This document shows positions 9,750 to 18,945 of a stretch of 64,000 nt of DNA, one piece after another. Location of the stretch: assembly GCA_029263855.1 (NCBI GenBank), contig JAJUFC010000006.1, positions 113,658 to 177,657 of the forward strand, read 5' to 3'. The DNA is from Candidatus Thermochlorobacteriaceae bacterium (GTDB taxonomy: Bacteria > Bacteroidota > Chlorobiia > Chlorobiales > Thermochlorobacteraceae). The position numbers and the translations under genes were made by a program. The notes beneath the pieces are model-generated. The model worked only from the letters and a program-made list of their open reading frames with translations. It did not search any database and was not told where the DNA came from. Numbering within the stretch: position 1 is the stretch's first letter; each line of letters starts with the position of its first letter.

Positions 9750-9805
9750 TTTTCACCAAAAGATTTTCACCAAAAGATTTTCACCAAAAGATTTTCACCA
9801 AAAGA
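9750..9805. repeat. 14-base tandem repeat, four copies
   Basis: Four perfect head-to-tail copies of TTTTCACCAAAAGA fill exactly 56 bases between gcdH (5' end) and the RRM gene (3' end). Just before it, ACAAAAAGCCGTG occurs twice (9711-9723 and 9727-9739). The array abuts the terminator of the RRM gene. It is probably a variable-number tandem repeat made by replication slippage. Confidence 0.9.
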
Positions 9806-9829
9806 AAAAGGCGAATATGATGATTCGCC
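9803..9829 (-). terminator. Rho-independent terminator of the RRM gene
   Basis: On the minus strand GGCGAAT, loop CATCAT, ATTCGCC is followed by a T-rich run, about 45 bases after the stop of the RNA-binding protein gene. The T-tract lies partly in the last tandem-repeat copy. Confidence 0.75.
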
Positions 9830-9874
9830 TCTTTGTCGTCCTTACTGTCAGCAGGTTGTGGCTTTGTGGTGCGA

Positions 9875-10240
9875 TTAGTAGCGTTTGTTGAAGCCGCCAC
9901 GTTCGCCTCGATCGCCGCCGCGGCTGAACCCGCCACGTTCGCCACGTTCGCCTCGATCGCCACCACGGCTGAACCCACCACGCTCGCCTCGGTCGCCGAA
10001 CGGTTTCTTTTCGGGTGGTCGTGCGTCATTGACGCGAAGTGGACGTCCGTCCAAATCTTTGCCGTCCATCGCCGTTTTTGCCGCTTCCGCCGCTTCATTT
10101 GAACCATATTCCACAAATCCAAAGCCTTTGCCTTGAATGATTTTCACAGAAACCACATCGCCATATGATTCAAACGCAGAGCGAAGCGATTCTTCCGTCG
10201 TGTTGTAGTTGAGATTTCCGACGTAGAGTTTAAGAGCCAT
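9875..10240 (-). CDS. RRM-domain glycine-rich RNA-binding protein
   Basis: Single RNA recognition motif protein of 121 residues. RNP2 is LYVGNL near residue 4 and RNP1 is KGFGFVEY at about residues 39-46, each with the aromatic positions for stacking on RNA. After the RRM comes a 45-residue tail of RGE/GGFSRGGD repeats, an RGG-box-like disordered RNA-binding tail. Such proteins act as RNA chaperones, often cold-induced, in cyanobacteria and Bacteroidota. The frame is open to 10375, but the RRM begins immediately after the ATG at 10240, so the longer version is rejected. Confidence 0.92.
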   Translation of the reverse strand: MALKLYVGNLNYNTTEESLRSAFESYGDVVSVKIIQGKGFGFVEYGSNEAAEAAKTAMDGKDLDGRPLRVNDARPPEKKPFGDRGERGGFSRGGDRGERGERGGFSRGGDRGERGGFNKRY

Positions 10241-10345
10241 TTTAAGAAACAGTTGAAAGTTATCAAGATACAAGAACGACTGGACGAGACGGAAACGAAG
10301 GACGAGGAGAGACCAGACCAGAAAATTTAGAGGAGTGATTCTCAA

Positions 10346-10375
10346 CAAATACCGCGCTACGACCCACACAGTCAA
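10346..10375 (-). promoter_or_regulatory. Possible promoter of the RRM gene with long leader
   Basis: On the minus strand TTGACT and TATTTG are 18 bases apart. Transcription from here would give an untranslated leader of about 100 bases, rich in pyrimidines (repeated TCT/GGTCT), before the ATG at 10240. The -10 match is poor. Confidence 0.3.
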
Positions 10376-10500
10376 ACGCTAATCTACAACCTTTACAGTG
10401 CCTATCCAAATTTGCATGAACTTATTTACCTTGTGATAACATTCAATTTTTGCACGCGCTTTCAGTGCTTCATCAACTCAATTTCACCGAATCAAATTTT

Positions 10501-11157
10501 ATGAGCATCGTCATCACCAACCTTGTTTATGCTTATTCCAACACAGCCAAGCCGATTCTCAACATTCCTTCATTCGAAGTTCAAGACGGCGAAAACGTGG
10601 CATTGGTTGGAAAATCAGGGAGCGGTAAATCTACGTTGCTTAACGCGATTGCAGGAATCGTCTCCGTCTCGCAAGGCTCTTTGAAAGTGAATGGCATTGA
10701 ACTCTCGTCGCTTTCCGAAACGGAGCGCGACGCTTTTCGCGCCGAAAATGTTGGCTACGTGTTTCAAACCTTCAATTTGCTTCAAGGTTTAACCGCACTT
10801 GAAAACGTGATGCTTGCGATGAGTTTCACAAAAAAAATTTCTGACGCTAAATCGCGCGCAAAGCAGCTGCTCGAGCGCGTCGGCTTGGGCGATAAGCAAA
10901 CACATAAGCCGCGCGAACTTTCAGTTGGGGAGCAACAGCGGGTTGCCATCGCACGCGCCATCGCCAATGAACCCAAACTTCTTCTTGCCGATGAGCCTAC
11001 CGCAAACCTCGATGAACAAAACACCGATTCAGTTTTGACCCTACTCAAAGAAGTTACTTCGGAAAACAATCGGATTTTAATTTTGGTTACGCACGAGCCC
11101 GATGTCGCGGCAAGCCTTCCCCGCTCGATCGACCTAAAATCGCTCAACCGCATATAA
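10501..11157 (+). CDS. ABC transporter ATPase (LolD/MacB type)
   Basis: Cytoplasmic ATPase of 218 residues of the LolD/MacB/FtsE class. Walker A is GKSGSGKST at about residue 36, the Q-loop is VFQTFNLLQG, the signature is LSVGEQQRVAIARA, and Walker B is LLLADEPTANLDE. The signature has VGE where LSGGQ is usual. Relatives energise lipoprotein release (LolCDE) or MacB-type efflux. No permease gene is adjacent, so the partner is elsewhere and the substrate is unknown. The start is the ATG at 10501. The upstream frame from 10450 lacks homology. Confidence 0.85.
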   Translation: MSIVITNLVYAYSNTAKPILNIPSFEVQDGENVALVGKSGSGKSTLLNAIAGIVSVSQGSLKVNGIELSSLSETERDAFRAENVGYVFQTFNLLQGLTALENVMLAMSFTKKISDAKSRAKQLLERVGLGDKQTHKPRELSVGEQQRVAIARAIANEPKLLLADEPTANLDEQNTDSVLTLLKEVTSENNRILILVTHEPDVAASLPRSIDLKSLNRI

Positions 11158-11289
11158 ATCTTCACGTTTGAATTTTTTTTAAGATGCCATTTGTTTCTTT
11201 TATTATGTTAAACCTTTGTAGTCGGTTTCGCGTAAAGCGCACTCCGTAAAAAATTAAAAATCTATAAACCCTTTGACCTTTTCAATACA

Positions 11290-12849
11290 ATGAACAAGAA
11301 AACTCTCTTTACGGCAATTGGTTTGATTTTTGTCGGAATCGTCATTGGCGTTGTTGCCTTGACGGGCTTGCAATTTACGGGCATCGGTAGTGCGCAAGAG
11401 CGCAAGGGTTCAGCCGCCATTGGCAACGCCACTTACGCGCCAACACCATCTATGACTTGGCTCAAATCGATGAATCAAGCTTTTATCGATGTAGCGAACA
11501 TCGTCAAGCCGACCGTCGTCAGCATTGATGTTTCGGCAAAGGCAAGCACGGCGCGCGTTCCGAACGACCGCTTTCACAACTTCGAAGATGAAGAAGGTGA
11601 GAAAGAAGGCGACCTGTTCAGGTTCTTTTTCCGACCGCCGGGCGGATTGAATGACGTGCCCATTCGTGGCTCGGGTTCAGGCGTAATTGTTTCCGCCGAC
11701 GGCTACATCCTGACCAATCACCACGTCGTTAAAGATGCCGCAGATAAAGGCACAATTACCATCATTCTCGACGACAAGCGCGAATACAAAGCCAAGTTCA
11801 TCGGAAGCGACCCCTTAACCGACATTGCCGTCGTTAAAATTGACGCACAGGATTTACCTGTGATTGCGTTTGGAAATTCCGATAGCGTTCAAGTTGGTGA
11901 GTGGGTCTTGGCAGTTGGCAATCCGTTCAGCCTTGCCTCGACGGTAACGGCGGGCATTGTGAGCGCGATAGGCAGAAACATCGGCATTATTGGCGACAGT
12001 TACGGGGTTGAAAGTTTTATTCAAACCGATGCGGCCGTCAATCCGGGCAATAGCGGCGGCGCGCTCGTCAATGTTGAAGGCAGATTGGTCGGAATCAACA
12101 CGGCAATCGCTACGCGCAACGGCGGCTATCAAGGCTACAGTTTCGCTGTGCCCGTCAACATCGCCAAAGCCGTTGCCGAAGATTTAATCAAGTATGGCAA
12201 AATTTCTCGCGGCTACATTGGCGTTCAAATCAAGCCTGTTGATGCGACGGCGGCAAAAGCACTTGGTCTCTCGAAGCCCGAAGGCGCGTGGGTTCAACAG
12301 CTCGTCAAGGGCGGCGCGGCGGAAAGCGCGGGGATTAAAGAAGGCGACGTGATTTTGAGCGTCGATGGTCGCAAGGTTGCCGCACCCAACGACCTGCAAG
12401 CCTACATCGCTCGCAAGCACGCGGGCGACGAGGTCGTCGTTAAAGTTTGGCGCGATGGCAGAGAGCGCGATATTCGCGTTACGCTCAAACCACGCGATGA
12501 TGACAAACAAATTGTCTCCAATGCCTCGCCTGAACCGAAGGATTCTGCACCGCTTAAGCTCAAAGAGTTAGGATTAGACGTGAAAGATTTAACCGAAGCC
12601 GATAAAAAACGCTATGAAGTCGACTACGGCGTGCGCGTCTCTGACCTTCAACCGTTCGGACAAGCGGCTACGCGCGGCGTGATGAAAGGCGACGTGATTT
12701 TGGAGGTCAACGGCGATAAAGTTCAATCCGTTAGCGAGTTTCGGTCGGCAATCGCAAGAGTCAAGAGCGGCGAAGCGGCACTGCTTCGTATTCGTCGCGC
12801 CGATAAATCCACGCAATTTGTCGCCATTGAAATGGGCAAGACCGATTAA
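11290..12849 (+). CDS. HtrA/DegP-family periplasmic serine protease
   Basis: Envelope quality-control protease and chaperone. An N-terminal hydrophobic segment (residues about 5-28) is a signal peptide or membrane anchor. The trypsin-like domain carries the catalytic triad His145 (TNHHVV), Asp178 (DPLTDIAV) and Ser255 (GNSGGA). Two PDZ domains follow (about residues 290-395 and 415-515), the usual HtrA/DegQ layout at 519 residues. An acidic loop ([10 protein letters not shown]) before the protease domain corresponds to the LA loop. It is followed by a good terminator and then hemL. Confidence 0.93.
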   Translation: MNKKTLFTAIGLIFVGIVIGVVALTGLQFTGIGSAQERKGSAAIGNATYAPTPSMTWLKSMNQAFIDVANIVKPTVVSIDVSAKASTARVPNDRFHNFEDEEGEKEGDLFRFFFRPPGGLNDVPIRGSGSGVIVSADGYILTNHHVVKDAADKGTITIILDDKREYKAKFIGSDPLTDIAVVKIDAQDLPVIAFGNSDSVQVGEWVLAVGNPFSLASTVTAGIVSAIGRNIGIIGDSYGVESFIQTDAAVNPGNSGGALVNVEGRLVGINTAIATRNGGYQGYSFAVPVNIAKAVAEDLIKYGKISRGYIGVQIKPVDATAAKALGLSKPEGAWVQQLVKGGAAESAGIKEGDVILSVDGRKVAAPNDLQAYIARKHAGDEVVVKVWRDGRERDIRVTLKPRDDDKQIVSNASPEPKDSAPLKLKELGLDVKDLTEADKKRYEVDYGVRVSDLQPFGQAATRGVMKGDVILEVNGDKVQSVSEFRSAIARVKSGEAALLRIRRADKSTQFVAIEMGKTD

Positions 12850-12866
12850 CCCAATCTCACTTCACA

Positions 12867-12891
12867 GGGCGCACACTCGCGCCCTTTTTTT
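12867..12891 (+). terminator. Rho-independent terminator of htrA
   Basis: GGGCGC, six-base loop, GCGCCC, then seven Ts, 18 bases after the htrA stop. Confidence 0.85.
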
Positions 12892-12923
12892 ATTTCGTCA
12901 ACTTTGAAATTCAATTTTGCAGT

Positions 12924-14237
12924 ATGCTTAATCACACGAAATCTCACGCGCTTTTTGAGCGCGCCAAGCAAGTCATTCCGGGCGGCGTCAATTCGCCTGT
13001 TCGTGCGTTTAAGTCCGTTGGCGGCACGCCCGTCTTTATGAAAAAAGGCGACGGCGCTTATCTCATCGATGCCGACGGCAATCGATACATCGATTACATC
13101 GGCTCTTGGGGTCCGTTCATTTTAGGACACAATCACCCCGCAGTTGTTGAAGCCATTGAACACGCACTTCACCACATCGGCACAAGTTTCGGCGCGCCAA
13201 CCGAGTTGGAAGTCGAGTTCGCTGAACTCATCGCGTCGCTCGTTCCCTCAATGGAAATGGTTCGCTTAGTGAGTTCGGGGACGGAAGCGACAATGTCGGC
13301 GATTCGCGTGGCGAGAGGCTTTACGGGCAGAGAAAAAATTATCAAGTTTGAAGGATGCTATCACGGACACGGCGATTCGTTTCTCATCAAGGCGGGGTCG
13401 GGCGCGCTCACGCTGGGCGTTCCCGACAGCCCCGGCGTTACCAAAGGCACTGCGCAAGACACCTTGAACGCGACCTTCAATGACATCGAATCCGTTAGAA
13501 AACTTGTTCGAGAAAATCCCAATCAAATTGCGGCGATCATCATTGAACCTATCGGCGGCAATATGGGCGTTGTGCCTGCACGGCAAGACTTTCTGCAAGA
13601 CCTTCGTGACCTGTGCACAACGGAAAATATCGTTTTGATTTTTGACGAAGTGATGACGGGCTTTCGCGTCGCGTTGGGCGGAGCGCAATCGATTTACGGC
13701 GTCACGCCCGATATGACGACCATCGGGAAAATTCTTGGCGGCGGCTTGCCCGTCGGGGCTTACGGCGGACGCAAAGACATCATGAGCCGCGTCGCACCCG
13801 CAGGCAATATCTACCAAGCCGGCACACTTTCAGGCAACCCCCTTGCCGTGAGCGCGGGACTCGCGACGCTCAAAATTTTGCGCGACGAAAATCCCTACCC
13901 TGACCTCGAAGCCAAAGGCAAACTGTTAGAAGAGGGATTCAGAGAGAATTTGAAAAAACTCGATTTGAATTTATGCTTGAAGCGCATTGGCTCGATGATG
14001 TGCCTTTTTATGACCGAACAAGATGTGGTGGACTTCAAAACGGCGACTTCTTCCGACACGAAAAAATACGCCGCCTATTTTCACGCCATGCTCGAGCGCG
14101 GCATTTACCTTGCGCCCGCGCAGTATGAAGCCATGTTTTTTTCCATCAAGCACGGCGACGAAGAATTAGAAAAAACGATTCGGTCAAATTACGACGCTCT
14201 TCAAGCCGTCTATCAACAAACTTTTTCGGCGTTGTAA
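12924..14237 (+). CDS. hemL: Glutamate-1-semialdehyde 2,1-aminomutase
   Basis: PLP enzyme that converts glutamate-1-semialdehyde to 5-aminolevulinate, the last step of the C5 route to tetrapyrroles. The 437-residue length is typical. The PLP lysine is Lys269 in [15 protein letters not shown], Asp241 lies in [11 protein letters not shown], and the N-terminus has the characteristic [11 protein letters not shown]. The route fits the ferrochelatase gene at 32.7-33.7 kb and the heme-uptake locus at 25-30 kb, meaning both synthesis and scavenging of heme. The TPR gene follows in the same reading frame with no intervening terminator. Confidence 0.95.
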   Translation: MLNHTKSHALFERAKQVIPGGVNSPVRAFKSVGGTPVFMKKGDGAYLIDADGNRYIDYIGSWGPFILGHNHPAVVEAIEHALHHIGTSFGAPTELEVEFAELIASLVPSMEMVRLVSSGTEATMSAIRVARGFTGREKIIKFEGCYHGHGDSFLIKAGSGALTLGVPDSPGVTKGTAQDTLNATFNDIESVRKLVRENPNQIAAIIIEPIGGNMGVVPARQDFLQDLRDLCTTENIVLIFDEVMTGFRVALGGAQSIYGVTPDMTTIGKILGGGLPVGAYGGRKDIMSRVAPAGNIYQAGTLSGNPLAVSAGLATLKILRDENPYPDLEAKGKLLEEGFRENLKKLDLNLCLKRIGSMMCLFMTEQDVVDFKTATSSDTKKYAAYFHAMLERGIYLAPAQYEAMFFSIKHGDEELEKTIRSNYDALQAVYQQTFSAL

Positions 14238-14288
14238 AACGCGCCCTTTGTCATCGTTTTTAAGAATGTCCTAACATCGCTAATTCGC

Positions 14289-15251
14289 TTGTCTGATTCA
14301 ACCTTACATCATCTTGAATCGCGTTTGGCAACCCTTTCAAGTGAGCGTGAAAAACTTCCGATTCTGGGCACATTGGCTTGGGAGTTACGTAGTCTCGATA
14401 CCCAACGCGCACTTCGCTACGCCAATGAAGCCGTTTTGATTGCCGAGCAGTTGAACGATTCTCTTGAAATCGCAAACAGTCGCGGCACGCTTGCCTATTG
14501 TCTCTATCGCTGTTCGCGCTATTCCGAAGCACAGCACTACGCAGAACTCGCACTTGCGCACTATGAACATCATCATCTCAAATCACACGTGGCACGCACA
14601 CACAACACACTCGGCTTGATTGCAGAGCGCACGAGCAATTACGGAAGCGCGCTTTCTCATTATCAAATTTCTCTTCAACTTGCGCGCGAACTCTCCAATC
14701 AAAGCGCGGAAGCTATTACACTCAACAATCTTGGCATCGTTTATGAAATGCTGGGTGATTTTTCCGCCGCACTTCAACACTACTTCGACAGCCTCGCAAT
14801 TAAACGCGCACAAAAAAATGAATTCGGCGAGTTAGCGACATTGGGCAATCTCGGAAGCGTCTATGAAAAACTTCGCGACTTTGACAACGCCCTTCGCTTT
14901 CAACATCAAAGCCTTGACCTTGCGCGCAAACATGGGGATGCAATGAGTGAATCGCACGCGCTTCAAAATTTATCGAACATTTATTTTCAACTCAATCAAC
15001 TCGACCTTTGCGAAGCATGTTGCACGCAAAGCCTCGAGATTTCGCGCGACATTCAAGACACGCGCTCAGAAGCCGGCGTGCTTCATCATTTAGCGCGGAT
15101 AGCCGCACGTCGCGGAAACTTTGAAAATGCGTTCTTGCTCTTTCGTCAAAGCCTCGACCTTGATACTCACATTGGAAATCGTCGCGGCATGATCGATAAC
15201 CTTATTGCTATCGGACGATTGCATCTTCGCCAATTCACTTCGTCAGGCTGA
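14289..15251 (+). CDS. Tetratricopeptide-repeat protein
   Basis: 320-residue protein made almost entirely of TPR helical hairpins of the 40-residue Rapsyn/LGN type. Repeated units such as LNNLGIVYEMLGDFSAALQHY and LGNLGSVYEKLRDFDNALRF are visible from about residue 90 onward. No signal peptide, catalytic or DNA-binding domain is seen. The presumed start is TTG at 14289. No ATG or GTG lies between the hemL stop and this codon in frame, and the next Met is deep inside the repeats. It may be co-transcribed with hemL. Its 3' end overlaps the convergent cyclo-ligase gene by 17 bases. Confidence 0.8.
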   Translation: MSDSTLHHLESRLATLSSEREKLPILGTLAWELRSLDTQRALRYANEAVLIAEQLNDSLEIANSRGTLAYCLYRCSRYSEAQHYAELALAHYEHHHLKSHVARTHNTLGLIAERTSNYGSALSHYQISLQLARELSNQSAEAITLNNLGIVYEMLGDFSAALQHYFDSLAIKRAQKNEFGELATLGNLGSVYEKLRDFDNALRFQHQSLDLARKHGDAMSESHALQNLSNIYFQLNQLDLCEACCTQSLEISRDIQDTRSEAGVLHHLARIAARRGNFENAFLLFRQSLDLDTHIGNRRGMIDNLIAIGRLHLRQFTSSG

Positions 15252-15822
15252 ACGCTATTAAACCTTTCTCCGTCATAACAGCGTCAAGGCGCACATCGCT
15301 TTTGGTTGTTGGCACTTCGTCCAACACCTGAAACTCAAACGCGACACCAAGTTTGAAAGTGTTTGGGCTCAATCGTTTGAAAAATCGGTCGTAATAGCCT
15401 TTGCCGTATCCGAGCCGATTTCCATGTTTATCAGCGGCAAGGAGCGGCACCAGCACAAGGTCAATTTCCCGCTCAAATGGCGAGGGCGCACGCTCCCTTG
15501 GTTCAAGCACGCCAAAGGCTTGGCGCGTCAAATGCTCGAACGACGTAAGTTCGACGGAAATCAATTCTCTTCCCTCAATGACGGGCACTAGCAGTTTTTT
15601 CTGATTTGAAACAATCCATTCCAATAACGGAATTAAATTTACTTCTTGACGATTCTCGTCCGAAATAAAAGCGTGAATGACTTTCGCGGCATGGAATTTT
15701 TCCAACGTTTTGATGTTTTGCACAATGAGCACGCTTCGCGCTTGCCAATCTTCTTTCGGCAACGCACTTCGCAACGCTTTCATCGTTTTTCGCAATCGTT
15801 TTTTTTCTTCGTAAATCAGCAT
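15235..15822 (-). CDS. 5-formyltetrahydrofolate cyclo-ligase
   Basis: ATP-dependent enzyme that recycles 5-formyl-THF to 5,10-methenyl-THF (YgfA/MTHFS family). Typical length (195 residues). The N-terminal KKRLRKTMKALRSAL is the usual start region, and RLGYGKGYYDRFF is the ATP/phosphate signature. The ATG at 15822 is preferred. A TTG nine bases further upstream would add only three residues. Divergent from the FAH-family gene, with about 30 bases between starts. Confidence 0.92.
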   Translation of the reverse strand: MLIYEEKKRLRKTMKALRSALPKEDWQARSVLIVQNIKTLEKFHAAKVIHAFISDENRQEVNLIPLLEWIVSNQKKLLVPVIEGRELISVELTSFEHLTRQAFGVLEPRERAPSPFEREIDLVLVPLLAADKHGNRLGYGKGYYDRFFKRLSPNTFKLGVAFEFQVLDEVPTTKSDVRLDAVMTEKGLIAFSLTK

Positions 15823-15853
15823 GTTTTTCAATCATTCAACCGTTAAACTTTCA

Positions 15854-16549
15854 ATGTCCTCAATTCATCTCGGCAGTGAAACCGCCTCTATCGGCACCAT
15901 TTATTGCATCGGCAAAAATTATGACGCGCACGCCAAAGAAATGGAAAAAATGATTCAACTGGATTCTACCCCAACCGAAACGCCCATCGTGTTTTCAAAG
16001 CCTGCCGCCTCGCTGATTGCGTCGGGCGAAACGATACAGATTCCCATCTACAACGGCAAACCGATTTCAAACGATTTGCATCACGAAACGGAACTCGTGC
16101 TCGTGGTTGGAAAAGACGCGGAAAACGTTTCGGAGCAAGACGCGGCAAGCGTGATTTCAGGATTTGGAATCGGATTGGATATGACGCTTCGCGACGTGCA
16201 AAGCGACGCCAAAAAAGCGGGCAATCCTTGGCTCGTCTCCAAAGGCTTTCGCACGAGCGCAGTTGTTTCGCCGATGATTGTTTCAAACGACCTTCAACGT
16301 GCGCAATCCTTAACGCTTGAACTCAAAAAAAATGGACAGACCGTTCAAAAAGGCAACACCAGCGAGATGATTTACAAGTTGGAAAAAATCGTCTCTTACC
16401 TTTCGCATATTTTCACCTTGAGGCGCGGCGACTTGATTTACACGGGCACGCCTGCGGGCGTTGCCGCCGTGAAGTCGGGCGACGCACTCCAAGCCACGCT
16501 GTATGAAGGCGACGCACCTCTGACGACGCTTGTCGCGACCGTAGGCTAA
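15854..16549 (+). CDS. Fumarylacetoacetate hydrolase-family protein
   Basis: FAH-fold hydrolase or decarboxylase of 231 residues, close to the FAHD1/YcgM acylpyruvase group. The N-terminus has CIGKNYDAHAKEM. Metal-binding acidic residues are visible in HHETELVLVVG (Glu-x-Glu) and GLDMTLRD, and the C-terminal signature is IYTGTPAGV. The substrate could be acylpyruvate, oxaloacetate or a catabolic dienoate. No catabolic neighbours narrow it. The ATG at 15854 fits the family; the open frame upstream to 15821 overlaps the divergent gene. Its stop overlaps the convergent lipoprotein gene by 4 bases. Confidence 0.88.
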   Translation: MSSIHLGSETASIGTIYCIGKNYDAHAKEMEKMIQLDSTPTETPIVFSKPAASLIASGETIQIPIYNGKPISNDLHHETELVLVVGKDAENVSEQDAASVISGFGIGLDMTLRDVQSDAKKAGNPWLVSKGFRTSAVVSPMIVSNDLQRAQSLTLELKKNGQTVQKGNTSEMIYKLEKIVSYLSHIFTLRRGDLIYTGTPAGVAAVKSGDALQATLYEGDAPLTTLVATVG

Positions 16550-17178
16550 TCGCGGTCGCGGTAACTCATCAGTTTGAACTTCCCGTTCATTTCTACGACC
16601 GAACCAATTTGCGTCATCGTTTTCTCTACGCCAAGCGAATCTTTGACGACGACGCGCGTCTTCGTATGAACTACGAAAGTTTGATACTTATCAATTCCTT
16701 CCTCGAAGCGATGCGAAACGTATTGAAGTTTTTGACCGCCGTAATCCGCCAAAAGCCAACGCAAGCCTCTATCAGATTTTCTTGCGAGGTTGTCCCACGC
16801 GAAATCCAACGGCGCGTTTTCGGGAACGCTTCCGGGAAATTCCCACCACAGCCAATTTGAAAATTCTTTCTCGCTAATCATCGCTTTCACGAGCCGCATC
16901 GTGTCTTTTTTTTCCAAAGCGTCCAACAAGGAAAAAATGAGTTTCTCAATGGACTCATACCCATCTTGGAACGCTCTCGCTTTCACGCTGTCAGGCAAGG
17001 GTTCGGGGTAACGAATCGGCTTGCCATCGTTCGTCACTTTGAGAATTGGCGGCGGAATCGGTTTTGAGGTTGCGCTTTTTTTAGGCGAAGGTTCTTGGCT
17101 TTTCTCTTTTTTGCTCGCGCAATGCGCAAGGTTTGCAAGACAAAGAATGATGAAGACGTATTTCATTGCTTGAATCAT
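16546..17178 (-). CDS. Hypothetical lipoprotein
   Basis: 210-residue protein of no recognised family. A short signal peptide ends in a lipobox (LANLAHC, Cys20 counted from the ATG at 17178), followed by a Lys/Ser/Pro-rich linker and then a mixed globular domain with several Trp (NWLWWEFPG, LRWLLADYGG). A second ATG at 17166 would also leave an intact signal peptide. Predicted to be anchored in the periplasm or outer membrane. No conserved catalytic motif is seen. Confidence 0.72.
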   Translation of the reverse strand: MIQAMKYVFIILCLANLAHCASKKEKSQEPSPKKSATSKPIPPPILKVTNDGKPIRYPEPLPDSVKARAFQDGYESIEKLIFSLLDALEKKDTMRLVKAMISEKEFSNWLWWEFPGSVPENAPLDFAWDNLARKSDRGLRWLLADYGGQKLQYVSHRFEEGIDKYQTFVVHTKTRVVVKDSLGVEKTMTQIGSVVEMNGKFKLMSYRDRD

Positions 17179-17241
17179 TTTTCGCAAAAAAGAAAAGCGC
17201 AGGCGAATTGCCCGCGCTTTTCCGTTGATTTTTTGGAACGG

Positions 17242-18924
17242 TTACGGTCTGAACCAAGTCGTCCAACCTTCCATCCAGTTTGCGCTTCCTGTTTGCCCGA
17301 ACGCGCCCATATAGGTTGCGCTGGCATTGTAGAAGCCATCGTTTGGCGGCGTTGCCGCGCCCGTCAAGGCAGGCGAACCTGCTTGCAAGCGAAGGTCGGG
17401 CATCGTTCCGTTGATTGGGTTGTCATAATTGACAGACGCAAAGAGCGGGTCTCCGACTTTGTTCTGCCAAGCGCCGCTGGTGAGATTTGTTCGGCTATTA
17501 AAATCGGTTGCAAAGCCTGCGGAGTCCGTCACATTGGCGGAAGTGAATCCCGTGAAACGAGCGTAGTTTGTAGAGCCATTGCTTGTGCCGCCCGCCTTAA
17601 CGAAGAAAAGGGAGTTTCTGACAAAAAGCGAATCGCGACGGAACTGCGTTACGCTAACTGGTCCGTCCAACGCGAAACCGCGATTGAAGTAGTTGGCAAC
17701 GATGTGATTGTAGTAAAGTCCTTGCGCGCCGCGGCGGATATACATTCCGTCGGTTTCGCCGCCAGAAAGTCCGCGTCCAATCATTGTAACGTTGTAGACT
17801 CTCGGAGACGTCGCTCGTCCGTTTGAGGCGCGAGCGTCAGTTCCGTCCGCGTTGTTGTCGCTTTCATAGCCGCGATTCGCGATGTCGGAAGCTTGAACGA
17901 CCACCCAGAATTGTCCTTTTCCGCACCAGCTGTTGTCGGAGTCAAACGCATCGTCGTCGTTGCCTGAAGAGACGCAGTATTTGGCGTTGACCGTGCCGCC
18001 AAACCATTCGAAGCCATCATCGGCGATGTAGTGCGCTTGCAGGTATTCAAGGACGGTTCCAGCGCCAACGCTGTTGAAGGTGAAGCCGTTGATTTCGTTA
18101 TCCGCCGTGATGCGCGTTCCGCCGTATTCGACGCGGACATAGCGAAGCACGCCGCTCGTGTCGTTGGGGTTAGTGCCGCCGTGCACGCCCGTGTTGCCTT
18201 CGCCAATCAAGCGTCCTCCAGGTCCGTTGTTGGGCGCAAGACCGTTCATAACGATGCCGCCCCATTGTTGACGGGCTTTGGTCGTATTGACGCTCGTGAA
18301 AACGATTGGACGCGAAGCCGTACCGAGCGCGAACAACCGACCGCTTGGCTTTCCATCTGCGCCTGCGAGGGTCAAAAGCGCGCTACCTGCCAAACCTTCG
18401 ACTCTCGTGCCGTCAGGGATTCTCAAAACCGCTCCGGGTTGAACGCGCACATATCCCGTCAGACGATATTTCGTCGCCGCACTCAGCGAATAGTCTCCCA
18501 AAAGGTCGCCTGAAAGTTCGACAGGCGCTTTGACTCGTTGGTCAACCGTCGTGCGCGACGCGGACAGAGCCGTTCCTTTTTTGGCGCGAACCGTGTAGTT
18601 GTAGGTTTTTCCATCGGCAACCGTGTTGTCGTTGAACGCGCTTCCGCTTGCAACAACCGTGAAGGTTCGGGTTTCGGAAGTCGCCACATCGCGTCTCGTG
18701 ATTTGAATTGAGTCGGCTTGTCCTTCCAACTTCCATGCGATTTCAATCGCAGTCGCGTTGGTGTCGGCTTTCGTTATGATGGCTTGCGTAATTTCTCCGA
18801 CATCCGTGCTACCGCCGCCTCCACCACCGTCGGACGGATTGTCGTTATCATCGCCGCACGCCGATAACATAGCGACGACCGCAACTAAAACGGTTGCGAA
18901 AAACTTGTTTCTTAAGGTTGTCAT
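17242..18924 (-). CDS. Surface lipoprotein with beta-helix domain, TonB-receptor partner
   Basis: 560 residues. The signal peptide ends in a lipobox (MLSAC), followed by an acidic, Gly-rich linker. A fibronectin-III-like domain (about residues 45-135) comes next, then a long region with right-handed beta-helix character (ADDGFEWFGGTVNAKYCVSSGNDDDAFD) seen in many Bacteroidota surface proteins. Acidic DNDD clusters suggest calcium. It lies 21 bases downstream of a TonB receptor gene on the same strand, so it is probably the surface-exposed partner that captures ligand for that receptor, as SusD-type proteins do, although it is not SusD-like in sequence. The ligand is unknown. Confidence 0.75.
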   Translation of the reverse strand: MTTLRNKFFATVLVAVVAMLSACGDDNDNPSDGGGGGGSTDVGEITQAIITKADTNATAIEIAWKLEGQADSIQITRRDVATSETRTFTVVASGSAFNDNTVADGKTYNYTVRAKKGTALSASRTTVDQRVKAPVELSGDLLGDYSLSAATKYRLTGYVRVQPGAVLRIPDGTRVEGLAGSALLTLAGADGKPSGRLFALGTASRPIVFTSVNTTKARQQWGGIVMNGLAPNNGPGGRLIGEGNTGVHGGTNPNDTSGVLRYVRVEYGGTRITADNEINGFTFNSVGAGTVLEYLQAHYIADDGFEWFGGTVNAKYCVSSGNDDDAFDSDNSWCGKGQFWVVVQASDIANRGYESDNNADGTDARASNGRATSPRVYNVTMIGRGLSGGETDGMYIRRGAQGLYYNHIVANYFNRGFALDGPVSVTQFRRDSLFVRNSLFFVKAGGTSNGSTNYARFTGFTSANVTDSAGFATDFNSRTNLTSGAWQNKVGDPLFASVNYDNPINGTMPDLRLQAGSPALTGAATPPNDGFYNASATYMGAFGQTGSANWMEGWTTWFRP

Positions 18925-18945
18925 TGTTTTCCTCCAAGATTTTAG

